Shown: in pieces, positions 24,951 through 36,767 of the stretch
How positions within the stretch are numbered: the stretch's first letter is position 1
How the letters are laid out: the number at the start of each line of letters is the position of its first letter
Source of the DNA: Micrococcus sp. 2A
GTDB lineage: Bacteria > Actinomycetota > Actinomycetes > Actinomycetales > Micrococcaceae
Direction: 5' to 3'
Length of the DNA stretch: 64,000 bases
Assembly: GCF_039519235.1 (NCBI RefSeq)
Contig: NZ_CP154351.1
Location: 1,798,001 to 1,862,000 of the forward strand
Position numbers and translations under genes: made by a program
The notes under the pieces: model-generated
The model's database searches: none
What the model was told of the DNA's origin: nothing
What the model saw: the letters and a program-made list of their open reading frames with translations, nothing else

Positions 24951-26570
24951 TCACTCCCACTCGATGGTGCCCGGGGGCTTGGACGTGACGTCCAGGACCA
25001 CGCGGTTGATGCCGTCCACCTCGTTGGTGATGCGGTTGGAGATCCGGGAGAGCACGTCCTCCGGGATGCGGGCCCAGTCCGCCGTCATGGCGTCCTCGGA
25101 GGTGACGGGGCGCAGGACCACGGGGTGGCCGTAGGTGCGGCCGTCGCCCTGCACGCCCACGGAGCGCACGTCCGCGAGCAGCACCACGGGGCACTGCCAG
25201 ATCTGCCGGTCCAGGCCGGCCGCGGTCAGCTCGGCGCGCACGATGGCGTCCGCGCGGCGCAGCAGGTCCAGGCGCTCCTGCGTGACCTCGCCGATGATGC
25301 GGATGCCCAGGCCGGGGCCGGGGAACGGCTGGCGGTGCACGATCCCCTCGGGCAGGCCGAGCTCGGCGCCCACGGCGCGCACCTCGTCCTTGAACAGCTC
25401 GCGCAGCGGCTCGCACAGCTCGAACTCGATGTCCTCCGGCAGGCCGCCCACGTTGTGGTGGGACTTGATGTTGGCGGCGCCGTCGCCGCCGCCGGACTCC
25501 ACGACGTCCGGGTAGAGCGTGCCCTGCACGAGGAAGCGGACCTCGGGGGCGTTCGGGTCGTGCGCGGACTCGAGCACGATGTCCGCCTGGGCCTTCTCGA
25601 ACGTGCGGATGAAGCGCTCGCCGATGGTCTTGCGCTTCTGCTCGGGGTCGGTCACGCCGGCCAGCGCGGCCAGGAAGTCCTCGCGGGCGTCCACCATGAC
25701 GAGCTTCGCGCCGCCGTGGGCCTCGCCGAAGGCCTTCTCGATCTCGGCGGACTCGCCCTCGCGCATGAGGCCGTGGTCCACGTACACGCAGGTCAGGCGG
25801 TCGCCGATGGCGCGCTGCACGAGGGCCGCGGCCACGGCGGAGTCCACGCCTCCGGAGAGGCCGCAGATCGCGCGGGCGTCGCCGATCTGCTCGCGGATGC
25901 GCTCGACCTGCTCCTCGATCACGTTGCTGGCCGTCCAGTCGGAGGCGAGCCCGGCGCCGTCGTGCAGGAAGTGCTCGAGCACCTCCTGGCCGCGGGAGGA
26001 GTGGCCCACCTCGGGGTGCCACTGCACGCCGTAGATGCGGCGCTCGCGGTCCTCGAACGCGGCCACGGGGGCGCCGACGGTGGTGGCGGTGACCGCGAAG
26101 CCCTCGGGCGCCGCCGTCACGGCGTCCCCGTGGGACATCCACACGACCTGCTCGTCGTCCTGGCCCGCGAAGAGCACCGACTCGGGATCCACCTCGGTGA
26201 GGCGCGTGGAGCCGTACTCGCGGGTCCCGGTGCGGGCGACCTCGCCGCCGAGCGCGTGGGCGATGGACTGGAAGCCGTAGCAGAGGCCCAGCACGGGCAC
26301 GCCGGCCTCGAGCAGCGCGGGATCGAGCCGGGGGGCGCCGGGCTCGTACACGGACGAGGGGCCGCCCGAGAGGATCAGCGCCGCGGGCTCACGGGCGAGC
26401 ACCTCGGCGGCGGGCGTGGACGCCGGCACCACCTCGGAGTACACGTTGGCCTCACGCACGCGACGGGCGATGAGCTGGGCGTACTGCGCACCGAAGTCCA
26501 TCACCAGGACGGTGGGCATCACGTCGCTCAGCGGGGCGGGCTTCTCGGGGGTGGGGGGGTTCTGCGTCAC
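24951..26570 (-). CDS. guaA: GMP synthase (glutamine-hydrolysing)
   Basis: Converts XMP to GMP using ATP and glutamine. 539 residues. The class I glutaminase domain has [11 protein letters not shown] (Cys about 97) and [13 protein letters not shown]. The ATP-pyrophosphatase loop is [10 protein letters not shown], and the C-terminal dimerisation domain ends [13 protein letters not shown] as in the family. All catalytic elements are present. It is the last purine gene of a minus-strand block beginning with guaB. Confidence 0.97.
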   Translation of the reverse strand: MTQNPPTPEKPAPLSDVMPTVLVMDFGAQYAQLIARRVREANVYSEVVPASTPAAEVLAREPAALILSGGPSSVYEPGAPRLDPALLEAGVPVLGLCYGFQSIAHALGGEVARTGTREYGSTRLTEVDPESVLFAGQDDEQVVWMSHGDAVTAAPEGFAVTATTVGAPVAAFEDRERRIYGVQWHPEVGHSSRGQEVLEHFLHDGAGLASDWTASNVIEEQVERIREQIGDARAICGLSGGVDSAVAAALVQRAIGDRLTCVYVDHGLMREGESAEIEKAFGEAHGGAKLVMVDAREDFLAALAGVTDPEQKRKTIGERFIRTFEKAQADIVLESAHDPNAPEVRFLVQGTLYPDVVESGGGDGAANIKSHHNVGGLPEDIEFELCEPLRELFKDEVRAVGAELGLPEGIVHRQPFPGPGLGIRIIGEVTQERLDLLRRADAIVRAELTAAGLDRQIWQCPVVLLADVRSVGVQGDGRTYGHPVVLRPVTSEDAMTADWARIPEDVLSRISNRITNEVDGINRVVLDVTSKPPGTIEWE

Positions 26571-26615
26571 CCGACCAAGGATAGTCCAGGCGTCCTGGGG
26601 CGCCGCGCCCGCGCC

Positions 26616-27179
26616 TCAGTAGCGGCGGGCGGCGGACGGGTACCGGTGGACCTCGTCGCGCACCACGCGGGTCATGCGCTTCTCCACGATGAAGGAGAGG
26701 AAGGGCACGACGCCGCCGCCCGCCATCGCCAGCAGGCGCACCGGCTCCCAGCGCATGAGGGACCACAGGCGGAAGCACGCGAGGAGGTAGACCACGTACA
26801 TCCAGCCGTGGGCGATGAGGATGAGGAGGGAGAGGTTCACTCCCCCGGTCACCGAGTCCTCCGGATGCAGGCCCAGCACGTTGGGCTCGCCGTCCACCGT
26901 GGTGCCGCCCGCGAAGAGCTCCTGGTGGAGGCCGTACTTGAACACCATCTCCGCCACGAGCAGCAGGAGCATGACGCCCGTGATCCACGCGCACACCACG
27001 TAGAACCGGGTGGCCGAGCGGATCTGCTGCTGCGTGCCGGCGAACCGGCGGCTCTCCCGGCCCGGGCGCGGCGGCGGCTCGGGGAGGTCGGCCTCGGTGA
27101 TGTCCTCGGGGTCCGGCAGGCTCGTCGGGTCCACCGCGGCGTGCGCGTCCGGTCGGGACTGGGGGTCGGGATGGCTCAT
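26616..27179 (-). CDS. DUF3817 membrane protein
   Basis: 187 residues. A polar, Pro/Asp-rich N-terminus (about 55 residues) is followed by three hydrophobic segments with the DUF3817 pattern: YVVCAWITGVMLLLLVAEM, ILIAHGWMYVVYLLACF and LLAMAGGGVVPFLSFIVEKR. The function of this actinobacterial family is unknown. Its ATG overlaps the SURF1 stop by four bases (ATGA), so the two are co-translated; a link to respiratory-chain assembly is suggested only by this neighbour. Confidence 0.85.
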   Translation of the reverse strand: MSHPDPQSRPDAHAAVDPTSLPDPEDITEADLPEPPPRPGRESRRFAGTQQQIRSATRFYVVCAWITGVMLLLLVAEMVFKYGLHQELFAGGTTVDGEPNVLGLHPEDSVTGGVNLSLLILIAHGWMYVVYLLACFRLWSLMRWEPVRLLAMAGGGVVPFLSFIVEKRMTRVVRDEVHRYPSAARRY

Positions 27180-28102
27180 CGTGTCTGCTCCTTCGGGGGA
27201 CCCGCGGGTCCGTCGTCATGCGGGGTGCGCGCGGCCTGCGCCGCGAGCGCCCGCTCCTTGGCCTCGCGCGCGGCGGCCCGGCGCCGGGCGAGCTCCTCGG
27301 CCCGCCACTGGGCGGCCCACTCCTCGTCCAGGCGGGCCTCCTGCAGCTCGCGCTCGTGGTCGTCGCGCACGAACCGCCACCACAGGAAGAGGGCGAAGCC
27401 CGCGAAGAGGATCCACTCGATCGCGTAGAACACGTTCAGCCAGACGACCTGCGTCTCCTCCGGCTGCGGCGGCACCCACACGGGCTCGAGGCCTCCCGGG
27501 GCGGCCCCCGCCGAGACGTCCGCGCCCACCGCGTCCGTCACCGCGAACGCGGCCACGTAGGCGGCGTAGGAGGGCTCGTCCCAGACGTTGACCAGCTGGC
27601 CGGGGGCGAGCGTGGTGTACACGGGGCGCCCGGAGGTCTCCGCGGGCTCCGTGGAACGGGGCAGGGGGCCGTCCGGGGGCAGGAGGCGCCCGGTCAGGGT
27701 CACCTCGCCCGTGGGTGCCGGGTCCACGAGGGCGGCGTCCTCCGACCAGCCCCGCACGACGGGGACGACCTCCCCGTCCGGGGCGCCGGCCACCCGGAAG
27801 GCCGTCACGGTCCAGAAGCCCTGCCGCCCCTCGTGCAGGCGCCGGGCGATGAGTGCGTCCGTGCCCGGGAGGAACGCCCCGGACGCGGTGACGACCTGGT
27901 CCGCCTGGGAGGCCAGGAGCGGCTCGGAGGGGCGGACGTGGTCCGTGAACGGGACGGCGTTCTCCGTCTGCGTGCGGGGCGGCGGGGCCGCCGTCTCCGC
28001 GGACTGGAACTGCCAGCGTGAGAGGGCCACGAACAGGCCGGCCGCCACGAGGGCCAGCACGAGCGTGGCCAGCCACACGGGCTTCAGGGCGGTACGGAGC
28101 AC
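27176..28102 (-). CDS. SURF1-family protein
   Basis: 308 residues. SURF1 proteins assist cytochrome c oxidase (heme-copper oxidase) assembly. The usual layout is seen: a first membrane helix near residues 10-28, a long external domain with GWSED and LTGRLLPPDGP, and a second helix near 230-250 (VFYAIEWILFAGFALFLWWR). A charged Arg/Glu-rich cytoplasmic tail of about 60 residues is longer than in many homologues. It is coupled to the DUF3817 gene. Confidence 0.9.
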   Translation of the reverse strand: MLRTALKPVWLATLVLALVAAGLFVALSRWQFQSAETAAPPPRTQTENAVPFTDHVRPSEPLLASQADQVVTASGAFLPGTDALIARRLHEGRQGFWTVTAFRVAGAPDGEVVPVVRGWSEDAALVDPAPTGEVTLTGRLLPPDGPLPRSTEPAETSGRPVYTTLAPGQLVNVWDEPSYAAYVAAFAVTDAVGADVSAGAAPGGLEPVWVPPQPEETQVVWLNVFYAIEWILFAGFALFLWWRFVRDDHERELQEARLDEEWAAQWRAEELARRRAAAREAKERALAAQAARTPHDDGPAGPPKEQTR

Positions 28103-28202
28103 CCGAGATCACTTCTTCCGGAACGGGACGGGAGGGCCGCTGCGACGGCGGGCCGAGGGGCGGTCGGCCGGGGCCGGCGGTGGCCCGCCCCGGCGCCGGT
28201 GG

Positions 28203-29339
28203 TCACATCACGTGCGTGGGCGCGACGATGACCTCCACCTTCTGGAAGTCCTTGAGCTCGGTGTAGCCCGTGGTCGCCATGGCGCGCTTGAGCGCGCCCA
28301 TGAGGTTGGAGGTGCCGTCCGTCTGGTGGCCGGGGCCCCACAGGAGCTCCTGGAGTGGGGCGACGGTGCCGACGTGCGTGCGGTGGCCGCGCGGCAGGTC
28401 CGGGTGGGCGGCCTCGAGGCCCCAGTGCCAGCCGGCTCCGGGAGCCTCGGCGGCGCGGGCGAGCGCGGTGCCGAGCATGACGGCGTCGGCGCCCATCGCG
28501 AGGGCCTTGACGATCTGGCCGGACGTGCCCAGGCCGCCGTCGGCGATCACCTGCACGTAGCGGCCGCCGGACTCGTCCATGTAGTCGCGCCGGGCCTCGG
28601 CGATGTCCGAGATGGCCGTGGCCATGGGGACGCGGATGCCGAGGGCGCGGCGCGTCGTCGTCGAGGCGCCGCCGCCGAAGCCCACGAGCACGCCGGCCGC
28701 GCCGGTGCGCATGAGGTGCAGCGCCGGGGTGTAGCCCGCGGCGCCGCCCACGATCACGGGGACGTCGAGCTCGTAGATGAACTGCTTGAGGTCCAGCGGC
28801 TCGTGCGTGGAGGACACGTGCTCGGCGGAGACGGTGGTGCCGCGGATGACGAAGAGGTCCACGCCCGCGGCGAGCACGGTCTTGTAGAACTGCTGCGTGT
28901 TCTGCGGAGTGAGGGAGCCGGCCACCACGACGCCGGCCTCGCGGATCTGCGCGAGGCGCGCCGTGATCAGCTCGGCCTGGATCGGCGCGTCGTAGATCTC
29001 CTGGAGGCGGCGGGTGACCTCGGGGCTGCCGGGGGCCGCCTCGAGCGCGGCGATCTCCTCCAGCAGCGGCGCGGGATCCTCGTGCCGGGTCCACAGGCCC
29101 TCGAGGTTCAGCACGCCGAGGCCGCCCAGGCGGCCCAGCGCGATGGCCGTGTCCGGGCTCATCACGGAGTCCATGGGGGCGCCGATCACGGGCATGTCGA
29201 ACGTGTAGGCGTCGATCCGCCAGGACAGGTTCACATCCCCCGGGTCCCGGGTCCGGCGGGCCGGCACCACGGAGACGTCGTCGAGGGAGAAGGCGCGGCG
29301 GCCGCGCTTTCCACGGCCGATCTCAATCTGATTCGTCAC
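28203..29339 (-). CDS. guaB3: GuaB3-type IMP dehydrogenase-family protein
   Basis: 378 residues, one TIM-barrel domain without CBS domains. Matches actinobacterial GuaB3 proteins: RRAFSLDDVSVVPARRTR, GRLGGLGVLNLEGLW, NTQQFYKTVLAAGVDL. At the IMPDH active-site loop, where GuaB has SICTTR, this protein reads GFGGGASTTTRR, with no cysteine, as I recall for mycobacterial GuaB3. It is therefore unlikely to be a standard IMP dehydrogenase; a redox or regulatory purine role is possible. It begins 51 nt downstream of guaB on the same strand, so co-transcription is likely. Confidence 0.88.
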   Translation of the reverse strand: MTNQIEIGRGKRGRRAFSLDDVSVVPARRTRDPGDVNLSWRIDAYTFDMPVIGAPMDSVMSPDTAIALGRLGGLGVLNLEGLWTRHEDPAPLLEEIAALEAAPGSPEVTRRLQEIYDAPIQAELITARLAQIREAGVVVAGSLTPQNTQQFYKTVLAAGVDLFVIRGTTVSAEHVSSTHEPLDLKQFIYELDVPVIVGGAAGYTPALHLMRTGAAGVLVGFGGGASTTTRRALGIRVPMATAISDIAEARRDYMDESGGRYVQVIADGGLGTSGQIVKALAMGADAVMLGTALARAAEAPGAGWHWGLEAAHPDLPRGHRTHVGTVAPLQELLWGPGHQTDGTSNLMGALKRAMATTGYTELKDFQKVEVIVAPTHVM

Positions 29340-29390
29340 CTCCCCAGCCTATCCCAGGGATCCTGGGCGCCACCGGGGAGGGCGCCGGGC

Positions 29391-31145
<1,755 letters not shown>

Positions 31146-31185
31146 TCACGCCCGAGTCACAGAACGCAACCCGTTTCGTCGTCGT

Positions 31186-31203
31186 GCTAGGCACCCTCCT
31201 AGC
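31186..31203 (+). promoter_or_regulatory. Inverted repeat just upstream of dicarboxylate symporter start
   Basis: GCTAGG-N6-CCTAGC ends 8 nt before the GTG start; no clear Shine-Dalgarno sequence is present. It could be an operator overlapping a -10 region or a small 5' hairpin; which of these is not decidable here. Confidence 0.35.
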
Positions 31204-31211
31204 CTCTCCCG

Positions 31212-32642
31212 GTGAGCACAGCACAGACCTCCCCCGCACCGGCCGCGCGACGCCGGCTCCCCGCCTGGATGACCAACTTCGGCTGGCAGATCGTGGCCGC
31301 CCTCGTCCTCGGCCTCGTCCTCGGCCTCCTCGCCCGCGGCATGGGCCACACCGAGGAGAACCCGACCTGGCTCGGAGAGATGCTCGACCTGATCGGCGGC
31401 ATCTACGTGACCCTCCTGAAGGCCGCGGTCGTCCCGCTGGTCTTCTTCGCCGTCGTCGCCTCCATCGCCAACCTCGCCCAGGTGACCAACGCGGCCCGCC
31501 TGGCCGCGAAGACCCTGCTGTGGTTCGCGATCACGAGCCTCATCGCCGTGCTGGTGGGCCTCGCCGTGGGCGTGATGCTGCAGCCCGGCGTCGGCACCGG
31601 GCAGACCGCCCCGGACTCTTACAACGCCCGCGACGTGGGCTGGCTCGACTTCGTGACCTCCATGGTCCCGGTCAACTTCCTCGGCCTCACCGTGAAGGCG
31701 TCCACCAGCGACGCCGGCGCCGTCGTCGCCTCCCCCACCTTCAACGTGCTCCAGGTGCTCGTCATCTCGATCGCGGTGGGCGTCGCCGCCCTCAAGGTGG
31801 GTGAGAAGGCCGAGCCGTTCCTCGCGTTCTCCCGCTCGATGCTGGCCATCATCCAGAAGGTCCTGTGGTGGATCATCCGCCTCGCACCGATCGGCACCAT
31901 CGGCCTGCTGGGCACCGCCGTGGCCTCCTACGGCTGGTCCACCATGGGCACGCTCGTGAAGTTCGTGGTCGCCATCTACATCGGCCTCGCCCTCATCATG
32001 CTCGTGGTCTACCCGCTGCTGGCCCGAGCGCACGGCCTCTCCGTGCGGCAGTTCTTCTCCGGCGTGTGGCCGGCGTTCCAGCTGGGCTTCGTCTCCCGCT
32101 CCTCGCTGGGCACCCTGCCCGTGACCCAGCGCGTGGCCGAGCGGAACTTCGGCGTGCCCACCGGCTACGCCTCCTTCGCCGTCCCGCTGGGCGCCACCAC
32201 CAAGATGGACGGCTGCGCCGCCATCTACCCCGCCATCGCGGCCGTGTTCGTGGCGCAGTTCTACGGCATCGACCTGAGCCTCGGCCAGTACGCGCTGATC
32301 GTGCTCGTCTCCGTGCTGGGCTCGGCGGCCACGGCCGGCACCACCGGCGCCACCGTGATGCTCACGCTCACCCTGTCCACCGCGGGCCTGCCCCTCGAGG
32401 GCATGGCGCTGCTGCTCGCCGTCGACCCGATCGTGGACATGGGGCGCACCGCCCTGAACGTCTCCGGCCAGGCGCTCATCCCGGCCCTCGTGGCCAAGCA
32501 GGAGGGCATCCTGGACCAGGCCCGCTACGACGCCGAGCGCGGCGACGTGATGGCCGACGACGACGCCGAGATCGTCGAAGCCCGGGCGCAGGACCGCGCC
32601 GACACGCAGGCGCAGATGGTCGGGGTCGACACGCGTCCCTGA
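31212..32642 (+). CDS. Dicarboxylate/amino acid:cation symporter (DAACS)
   Basis: 476-residue GltP/DctA-type secondary transporter using Na+ or H+. The signature regions are present: the serine-rich re-entrant loop SRSSLGTLPVTQR, the VPLGATTKMDG segment (NMDGT-like), and the second loop GTTGATVMLTLTLSTAGLP with DMGRTALNVSGQA. About eight membrane helices. A polar tail rich in Asp/Ala follows. Glutamate, aspartate or C4-dicarboxylates are plausible substrates. It has a GTG start and is the only gene of its unit, ended by a strong palindrome 27 nt downstream. Confidence 0.92.
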   Translation: MSTAQTSPAPAARRRLPAWMTNFGWQIVAALVLGLVLGLLARGMGHTEENPTWLGEMLDLIGGIYVTLLKAAVVPLVFFAVVASIANLAQVTNAARLAAKTLLWFAITSLIAVLVGLAVGVMLQPGVGTGQTAPDSYNARDVGWLDFVTSMVPVNFLGLTVKASTSDAGAVVASPTFNVLQVLVISIAVGVAALKVGEKAEPFLAFSRSMLAIIQKVLWWIIRLAPIGTIGLLGTAVASYGWSTMGTLVKFVVAIYIGLALIMLVVYPLLARAHGLSVRQFFSGVWPAFQLGFVSRSSLGTLPVTQRVAERNFGVPTGYASFAVPLGATTKMDGCAAIYPAIAAVFVAQFYGIDLSLGQYALIVLVSVLGSAATAGTTGATVMLTLTLSTAGLPLEGMALLLAVDPIVDMGRTALNVSGQALIPALVAKQEGILDQARYDAERGDVMADDDAEIVEARAQDRADTQAQMVGVDTRP

Positions 32643-32668
32643 CGCGGCCCCTCGCTCGACGCGCTGAT

Positions 32669-32702
32669 CAGGGGAGGAGGGGCCATGGCCCCTCCTCCCC
32701 TG
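32669..32702 (+). terminator. Perfect 34-bp palindrome after the symporter
   Basis: 17-bp arms starting CAGGGGAGGAGGGGCCA with no loop beyond what is needed for folding, 26 nt after the stop. Confidence 0.75.
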
Positions 32703-32917
32703 GCCTGTCCCCACGTCGGCGACTCCCTCGGCGCGCTGCCCGGTGGTCCCGAGCCCTCTCCCCCGCGCCCCCCTGGCGCAAGACCTCATCACGCGGCGGT
32801 CCGTCACGGCGCCGGGTCCGACGTCCCGGACCGCCATCGATCCCGTTGCGTCAAGGACGCGGCCGCGGAGCGCCCCGGTGCGCCAACGGAAGCGGGCAAC
32901 AGGTGCGGAGACGCGAA

Positions 32918-32953
32918 ACGGCCCGTCATCTGCGCGCGCAGATGACGGGCCGT
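32918..32953 (-). terminator. Perfect 36-bp palindrome after groL
   Basis: 18-bp arms starting ACGGCCCGTCATCTGCGC, 40 nt beyond the groL stop on the minus strand. Because it is symmetric it could stop transcription from both sides. Confidence 0.75.
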
Positions 32954-32993
32954 CGTCGTGAGGGAGCCGGCCCTGCCGGCGACGTCACTCAGC

Positions 32994-34644
<1,651 letters not shown>

Positions 34645-34657
34645 GGGGAGTGCGGGA

Positions 34658-34716
34658 CGCGTCGGGCCCGGGGCGGCGCACCGGTGTGGTGCGCTCCGCT
34701 CACCGGGCCCGACGCG
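34658..34716 (-). promoter_or_regulatory. Two-tier hairpin between groS and groL
   Basis: Outer perfect 14-bp stem (CGCGTCGGGCCCGG with its complement at 34703-34716) encloses an inner perfect 7-bp stem (GCGCACC/GGTGCGC, loop GGTGT). It begins 7 nt after the groS stop and has no U-tract. It may act as an mRNA processing/stability element or partial terminator that sets the GroES:GroEL ratio. Confidence 0.6.
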
Positions 34717-34722
34717 CGGGGG

Positions 34723-35019
34723 TCACTTGGTGACGATGGCCAGCACGTCGCGGGCGGAGAGGACGAGGTACTCCTCGCCGCCGACCTTGACCTCGGTGCC
34801 GCCGTACTTGGAGTACAGGACGACGTCGCCCTCGGCGACGTCCACCGGCACGCGGCTGCCGTTCTCGGCGACGCGGCCCGGGCCCACGGCCACGACCTGG
34901 CCCTCCTGGGGCTTCTCCTTGGCGGTGTCCGGGATGACGAGGCCGGAGGCGGTGGTCTGCTCGGCCTCCAGCGGGCGGACGACGATGCGGTCCTCGAGGG
35001 GCTTGATGGCAACGGACAT
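34723..35019 (-). CDS. groS: Co-chaperonin GroES (10 kDa)
   Basis: 98-residue lid of the GroEL chamber. Typical sequence: [23 protein letters not shown] (mobile loop near 20-32), [18 protein letters not shown], and [14 protein letters not shown]. The ATG of MSVAIKP is used; GAAGGAG lies eight bases upstream, and an earlier in-frame ATG three codons before has no site. First gene of the groESL operon, with two CIRCE operators upstream. Confidence 0.97.
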   Translation of the reverse strand: MSVAIKPLEDRIVVRPLEAEQTTASGLVIPDTAKEKPQEGQVVAVGPGRVAENGSRVPVDVAEGDVVLYSKYGGTEVKVGGEEYLVLSARDVLAIVTK

Positions 35020-35152
35020 GCTGCACACTCCTTCTTGTTCGACGTGCGGGCCGGCGACAGGGCCGCCGAGTCTGCGTTGACGTGGTCTCAGGGGGTGCCA
35101 CGGGCGTGGAGACCCTCCGTCGTCGCGGTGCCGCAGGGTCCATCCTCGGGCG

Positions 35153-35179
35153 TTGGCACCCGGTACCCCCGAGTGCCAG
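35153..35179. promoter_or_regulatory. CIRCE operator, groS-proximal
   Basis: TTGGCACCC-N9-GAGTGCCAG, against the HrcA consensus TTAGCACTC-N9-GAGTGCTAA. It lies just downstream of the candidate -10 box on the minus strand, i.e. in the start-site/leader position. Confidence 0.8.
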
Positions 35180-35184
35180 TGTCG

Positions 35185-35214
35185 ACTCTACTCCGGGCCT
35201 TGGCACTCCTTCAA
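35185..35214 (-). promoter_or_regulatory. Candidate groESL promoter
   Basis: Minus-strand TTGAAG (35209-35214) and TAGAGT (35185-35190) separated by 18 nt. The -35 box lies inside the distal CIRCE spacer and the start site would fall in or next to the proximal CIRCE. Confidence 0.5.
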
Positions 35215-35226
35215 CACGAGTGCCAG
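35200..35226. promoter_or_regulatory. CIRCE operator, groS-distal
   Basis: TTGGCACTC-N9-GAGTGCCAG; 14 of 18 arm positions match the HrcA consensus by eye, and the spacer is exactly nine. It overlaps the candidate -35 element. Confidence 0.85.
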
Positions 35227-35319
35227 CCGCGTCCGGGGGCGGGGTCCGCTCGCCGACTCGCCGCGCGGCTCGAGTCGTCAGCGCCCACTCCTGGCCCCTT
35301 GCCGTATGGACCCGGTTCC

Positions 35320-35376
35320 AGGGTGGTCACAACACGCCGTCTGCAAGAAGTTCAGGCGGCGTGTTGCGACCACCCT
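35320..35376. repeat. 57-bp palindromic element, upstream copy
   Basis: 24-nt arms beginning AGGGTGGTCACAACACGCCG with a 9-nt loop and two imperfect pairs. By my count 46 of 57 positions are shared with the element at 36595-36651. The two copies bracket the DUF559 gene. Confidence 0.85.
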
Positions 35377-35378
35377 GC

Positions 35379-35446
35379 GGGGGGCTGGGGCGGGGCGGGG
35401 CGGCGGGGCCGGGGCCGGGGCGAGGCGGGGGCGGGAAACAGGGCGG
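35379..35446 (+). repeat. G-run tract next to the palindrome
   Basis: A dense series of GGGG runs separated by one to three bases (GGGGCGGGGCGGGGCGGCGG type), directly after the upstream palindrome. It meets the usual pattern for G-quadruplex potential on the plus strand. Confidence 0.6.
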
Positions 35447-35600
35447 GAGAGCCATAGGGGTCGTCGGGAGGGAGGCGGGACCACCCTCCCCCGGAGCGGA
35501 CACGCAACGCCCCCTGCACAGCGGCCGACGGCGGGCGGCCCCATCCCCAGATGGGCTCACCGCGGGTGTCGCACGGTCCCGCTGCGCCGAGGCTTCGGCC

Positions 35601-36629
35601 ATGTCGCCGACGCCGCCCTCGGGCCTTCCTCCCCTGCCTCCTGCGTTCACCACAGCTGAAGCGCGGACAGCGGGGGTGCCCCCTCAACGGCTGCGACGCG
35701 CTGACCTCTCCACTCCCCTGCACGGCGTGCGGTTCCGCGCGGAGTCTCCCGGCCCGTCATGGGCGGACGTCGGCCTGGCCGAACCGGGCCACGGATGGAG
35801 CGGTGCTGTCCTCGCCGCCCTGCTGCGCCGACGCGGTGCGGCGGTGCTCTCCCACGACACCGCGGCGCATCTGCACGGCATGCCGACCCCGCACGCCGCG
35901 GCCCCCTCCAGCCTCGTCCACGTCACGCTCCCGCCGGGGCAGCGGCTGCGGCGCGAGGGCGTCGCCCCGCACCGTCGGGATCTTCCAGCGCACCACGTGG
36001 GTGCCGTCCACGGGCTGCGGGCCACCACGCCGGAGCGGACCTGGGCGGACCTGTGCACGCGCGGCGCTCCGTGGACGCCGGAGGACCTCATCGCTGCCGG
36101 CGACCACCTGCTCGCCCGGCGCTGGTCGCGGCGAGGACGACGCGAGCCGGCGTCGACTCCGGAGGGGCTGGCCGCCGTCGTGGAGGCGCTGGGTGGTGTA
36201 CCGGGCATCGATGCGGCGCGACGGGCGCTGGCGCAGGTGCGCGTGGGGTCGGACTCTCCCCTGGAGACGCGTGTGCGGCTCGATCTGATCGCTGCGGGGC
36301 TGGGCGAACCCATCCTGCAGTTCCGCCTCGACGCCGCCGATCCCCAGTGTCCCGAGGTGGACCTGTACTACGCCGACGGCGCCGTCGCTCTCGAGTACGA
36401 CGGCGCGCATCACCTCGCGCGGGAGCAGCAGGCCCGGGACGCCCGGCGGGACCGCTGGCTCCTCGCGCGGGGGGTCGCTCCCCTGCGGGTGACGGCCGAG
36501 GATCACCGTGAGGCCTGCCGACGGCTGGTCGAGGTCATTCTCGAACGGCGGGCGGCGGGGCATCGCATCGACCCGCGCCCGGAGTCCACCTCGCAGAGTG
36601 GTCACGACGCGCCGCCTGCAGAGAGTTGA
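35601..36629 (+). CDS. DUF559 (Vsr-like) protein with AbiEi-like N-terminus
   Basis: 342 residues. The N-terminal part (FTTAEARTAGVPPQRLRRAD, then VLSHDTAAHLHGMP) resembles the winged-helix/AbiEi-antitoxin-like segment common in actinobacterial DUF559 proteins. The C-terminal part is the Vsr/REase-fold DUF559 domain with EVDLYYADGAVALEYDGAHH (about 250-270) followed by RRDRWLLARGVAPLRVT. The D...ExD pattern is compatible with an intact nuclease site. The ATG at the start of MSPTPPSG is chosen. The last codons and stop lie inside a 57-bp palindrome. Cellular role unknown; DNA repair, defence or mobile-element functions are all possible. Confidence 0.8.
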   Translation: MSPTPPSGLPPLPPAFTTAEARTAGVPPQRLRRADLSTPLHGVRFRAESPGPSWADVGLAEPGHGWSGAVLAALLRRRGAAVLSHDTAAHLHGMPTPHAAAPSSLVHVTLPPGQRLRREGVAPHRRDLPAHHVGAVHGLRATTPERTWADLCTRGAPWTPEDLIAAGDHLLARRWSRRGRREPASTPEGLAAVVEALGGVPGIDAARRALAQVRVGSDSPLETRVRLDLIAAGLGEPILQFRLDAADPQCPEVDLYYADGAVALEYDGAHHLAREQQARDARRDRWLLARGVAPLRVTAEDHREACRRLVEVILERRAAGHRIDPRPESTSQSGHDAPPAES

Positions 36630-36651
36630 GACGGCGTGTTGTGACCACTCT
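36595..36651. repeat. 57-bp palindromic element, downstream copy
   Basis: Same length and layout as the copy at 35320-35376; arms begin AGAGTGGTCACGACGCGCCG. Base 3 and its partner base 55 changed together (G-C in one copy, A-T in the other), indicating that pairing is maintained. It contains the stop codon of the DUF559 gene in its loop region and may also serve as its terminator. Confidence 0.85.
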
Positions 36652-36707
36652 CGGAGGGTGTGGGCGTCGGATGGAGGGACCGGAGACCACACGGGCGGCC
36701 GACGGCA

Positions 36708-36767
36708 GCTCAGCCCAGCCCAGCTCAGCCCCGCCCCGCCCAGCTCCAGCCCCGCCCAGCCCCGCTC
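36708..36767. repeat. CAGCCC/CCCCGCC simple-sequence tract
   Basis: Short units such as CAGCTCAGCCC and CCCCGCCC recur over 60 bases between the downstream palindrome and the ABC ATPase stop. G-rich on the minus strand. Confidence 0.6.

Larger units (their letters stand above)
32643..32993. other. Intergenic region between convergent symporter and groL
   Basis: 351 bases without a credible gene. It holds two perfect palindromes (32669-32702 and 32918-32953), each near one of the converging stops; the 215 bases between them show nothing recognisable. Confidence 0.7.
35020..35600. other. Divergent control region between groS and DUF559 gene
   Basis: About 580 bases without a convincing gene. 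From groS outward: a 130-nt leader, two CIRCE operators with a candidate promoter, a 57-bp palindrome, a G-rich tract, and about 150 bases of unremarkable sequence before the DUF559 start. Confidence 0.7.

Noticed and set aside
21009..27428. A 2139-codon open frame on the plus strand opposite guaA and the helicase-like gene
   Set aside because: It is the antisense shadow of well-supported minus-strand genes; composition is dominated by His, Gly, Arg and Leu repeats produced by complementary high-GC codons, with no motifs.
32685..32945. 86-codon open frame between the symporter and groL
   Set aside because: It runs through two terminator palindromes and has no similarity or proper start signal.
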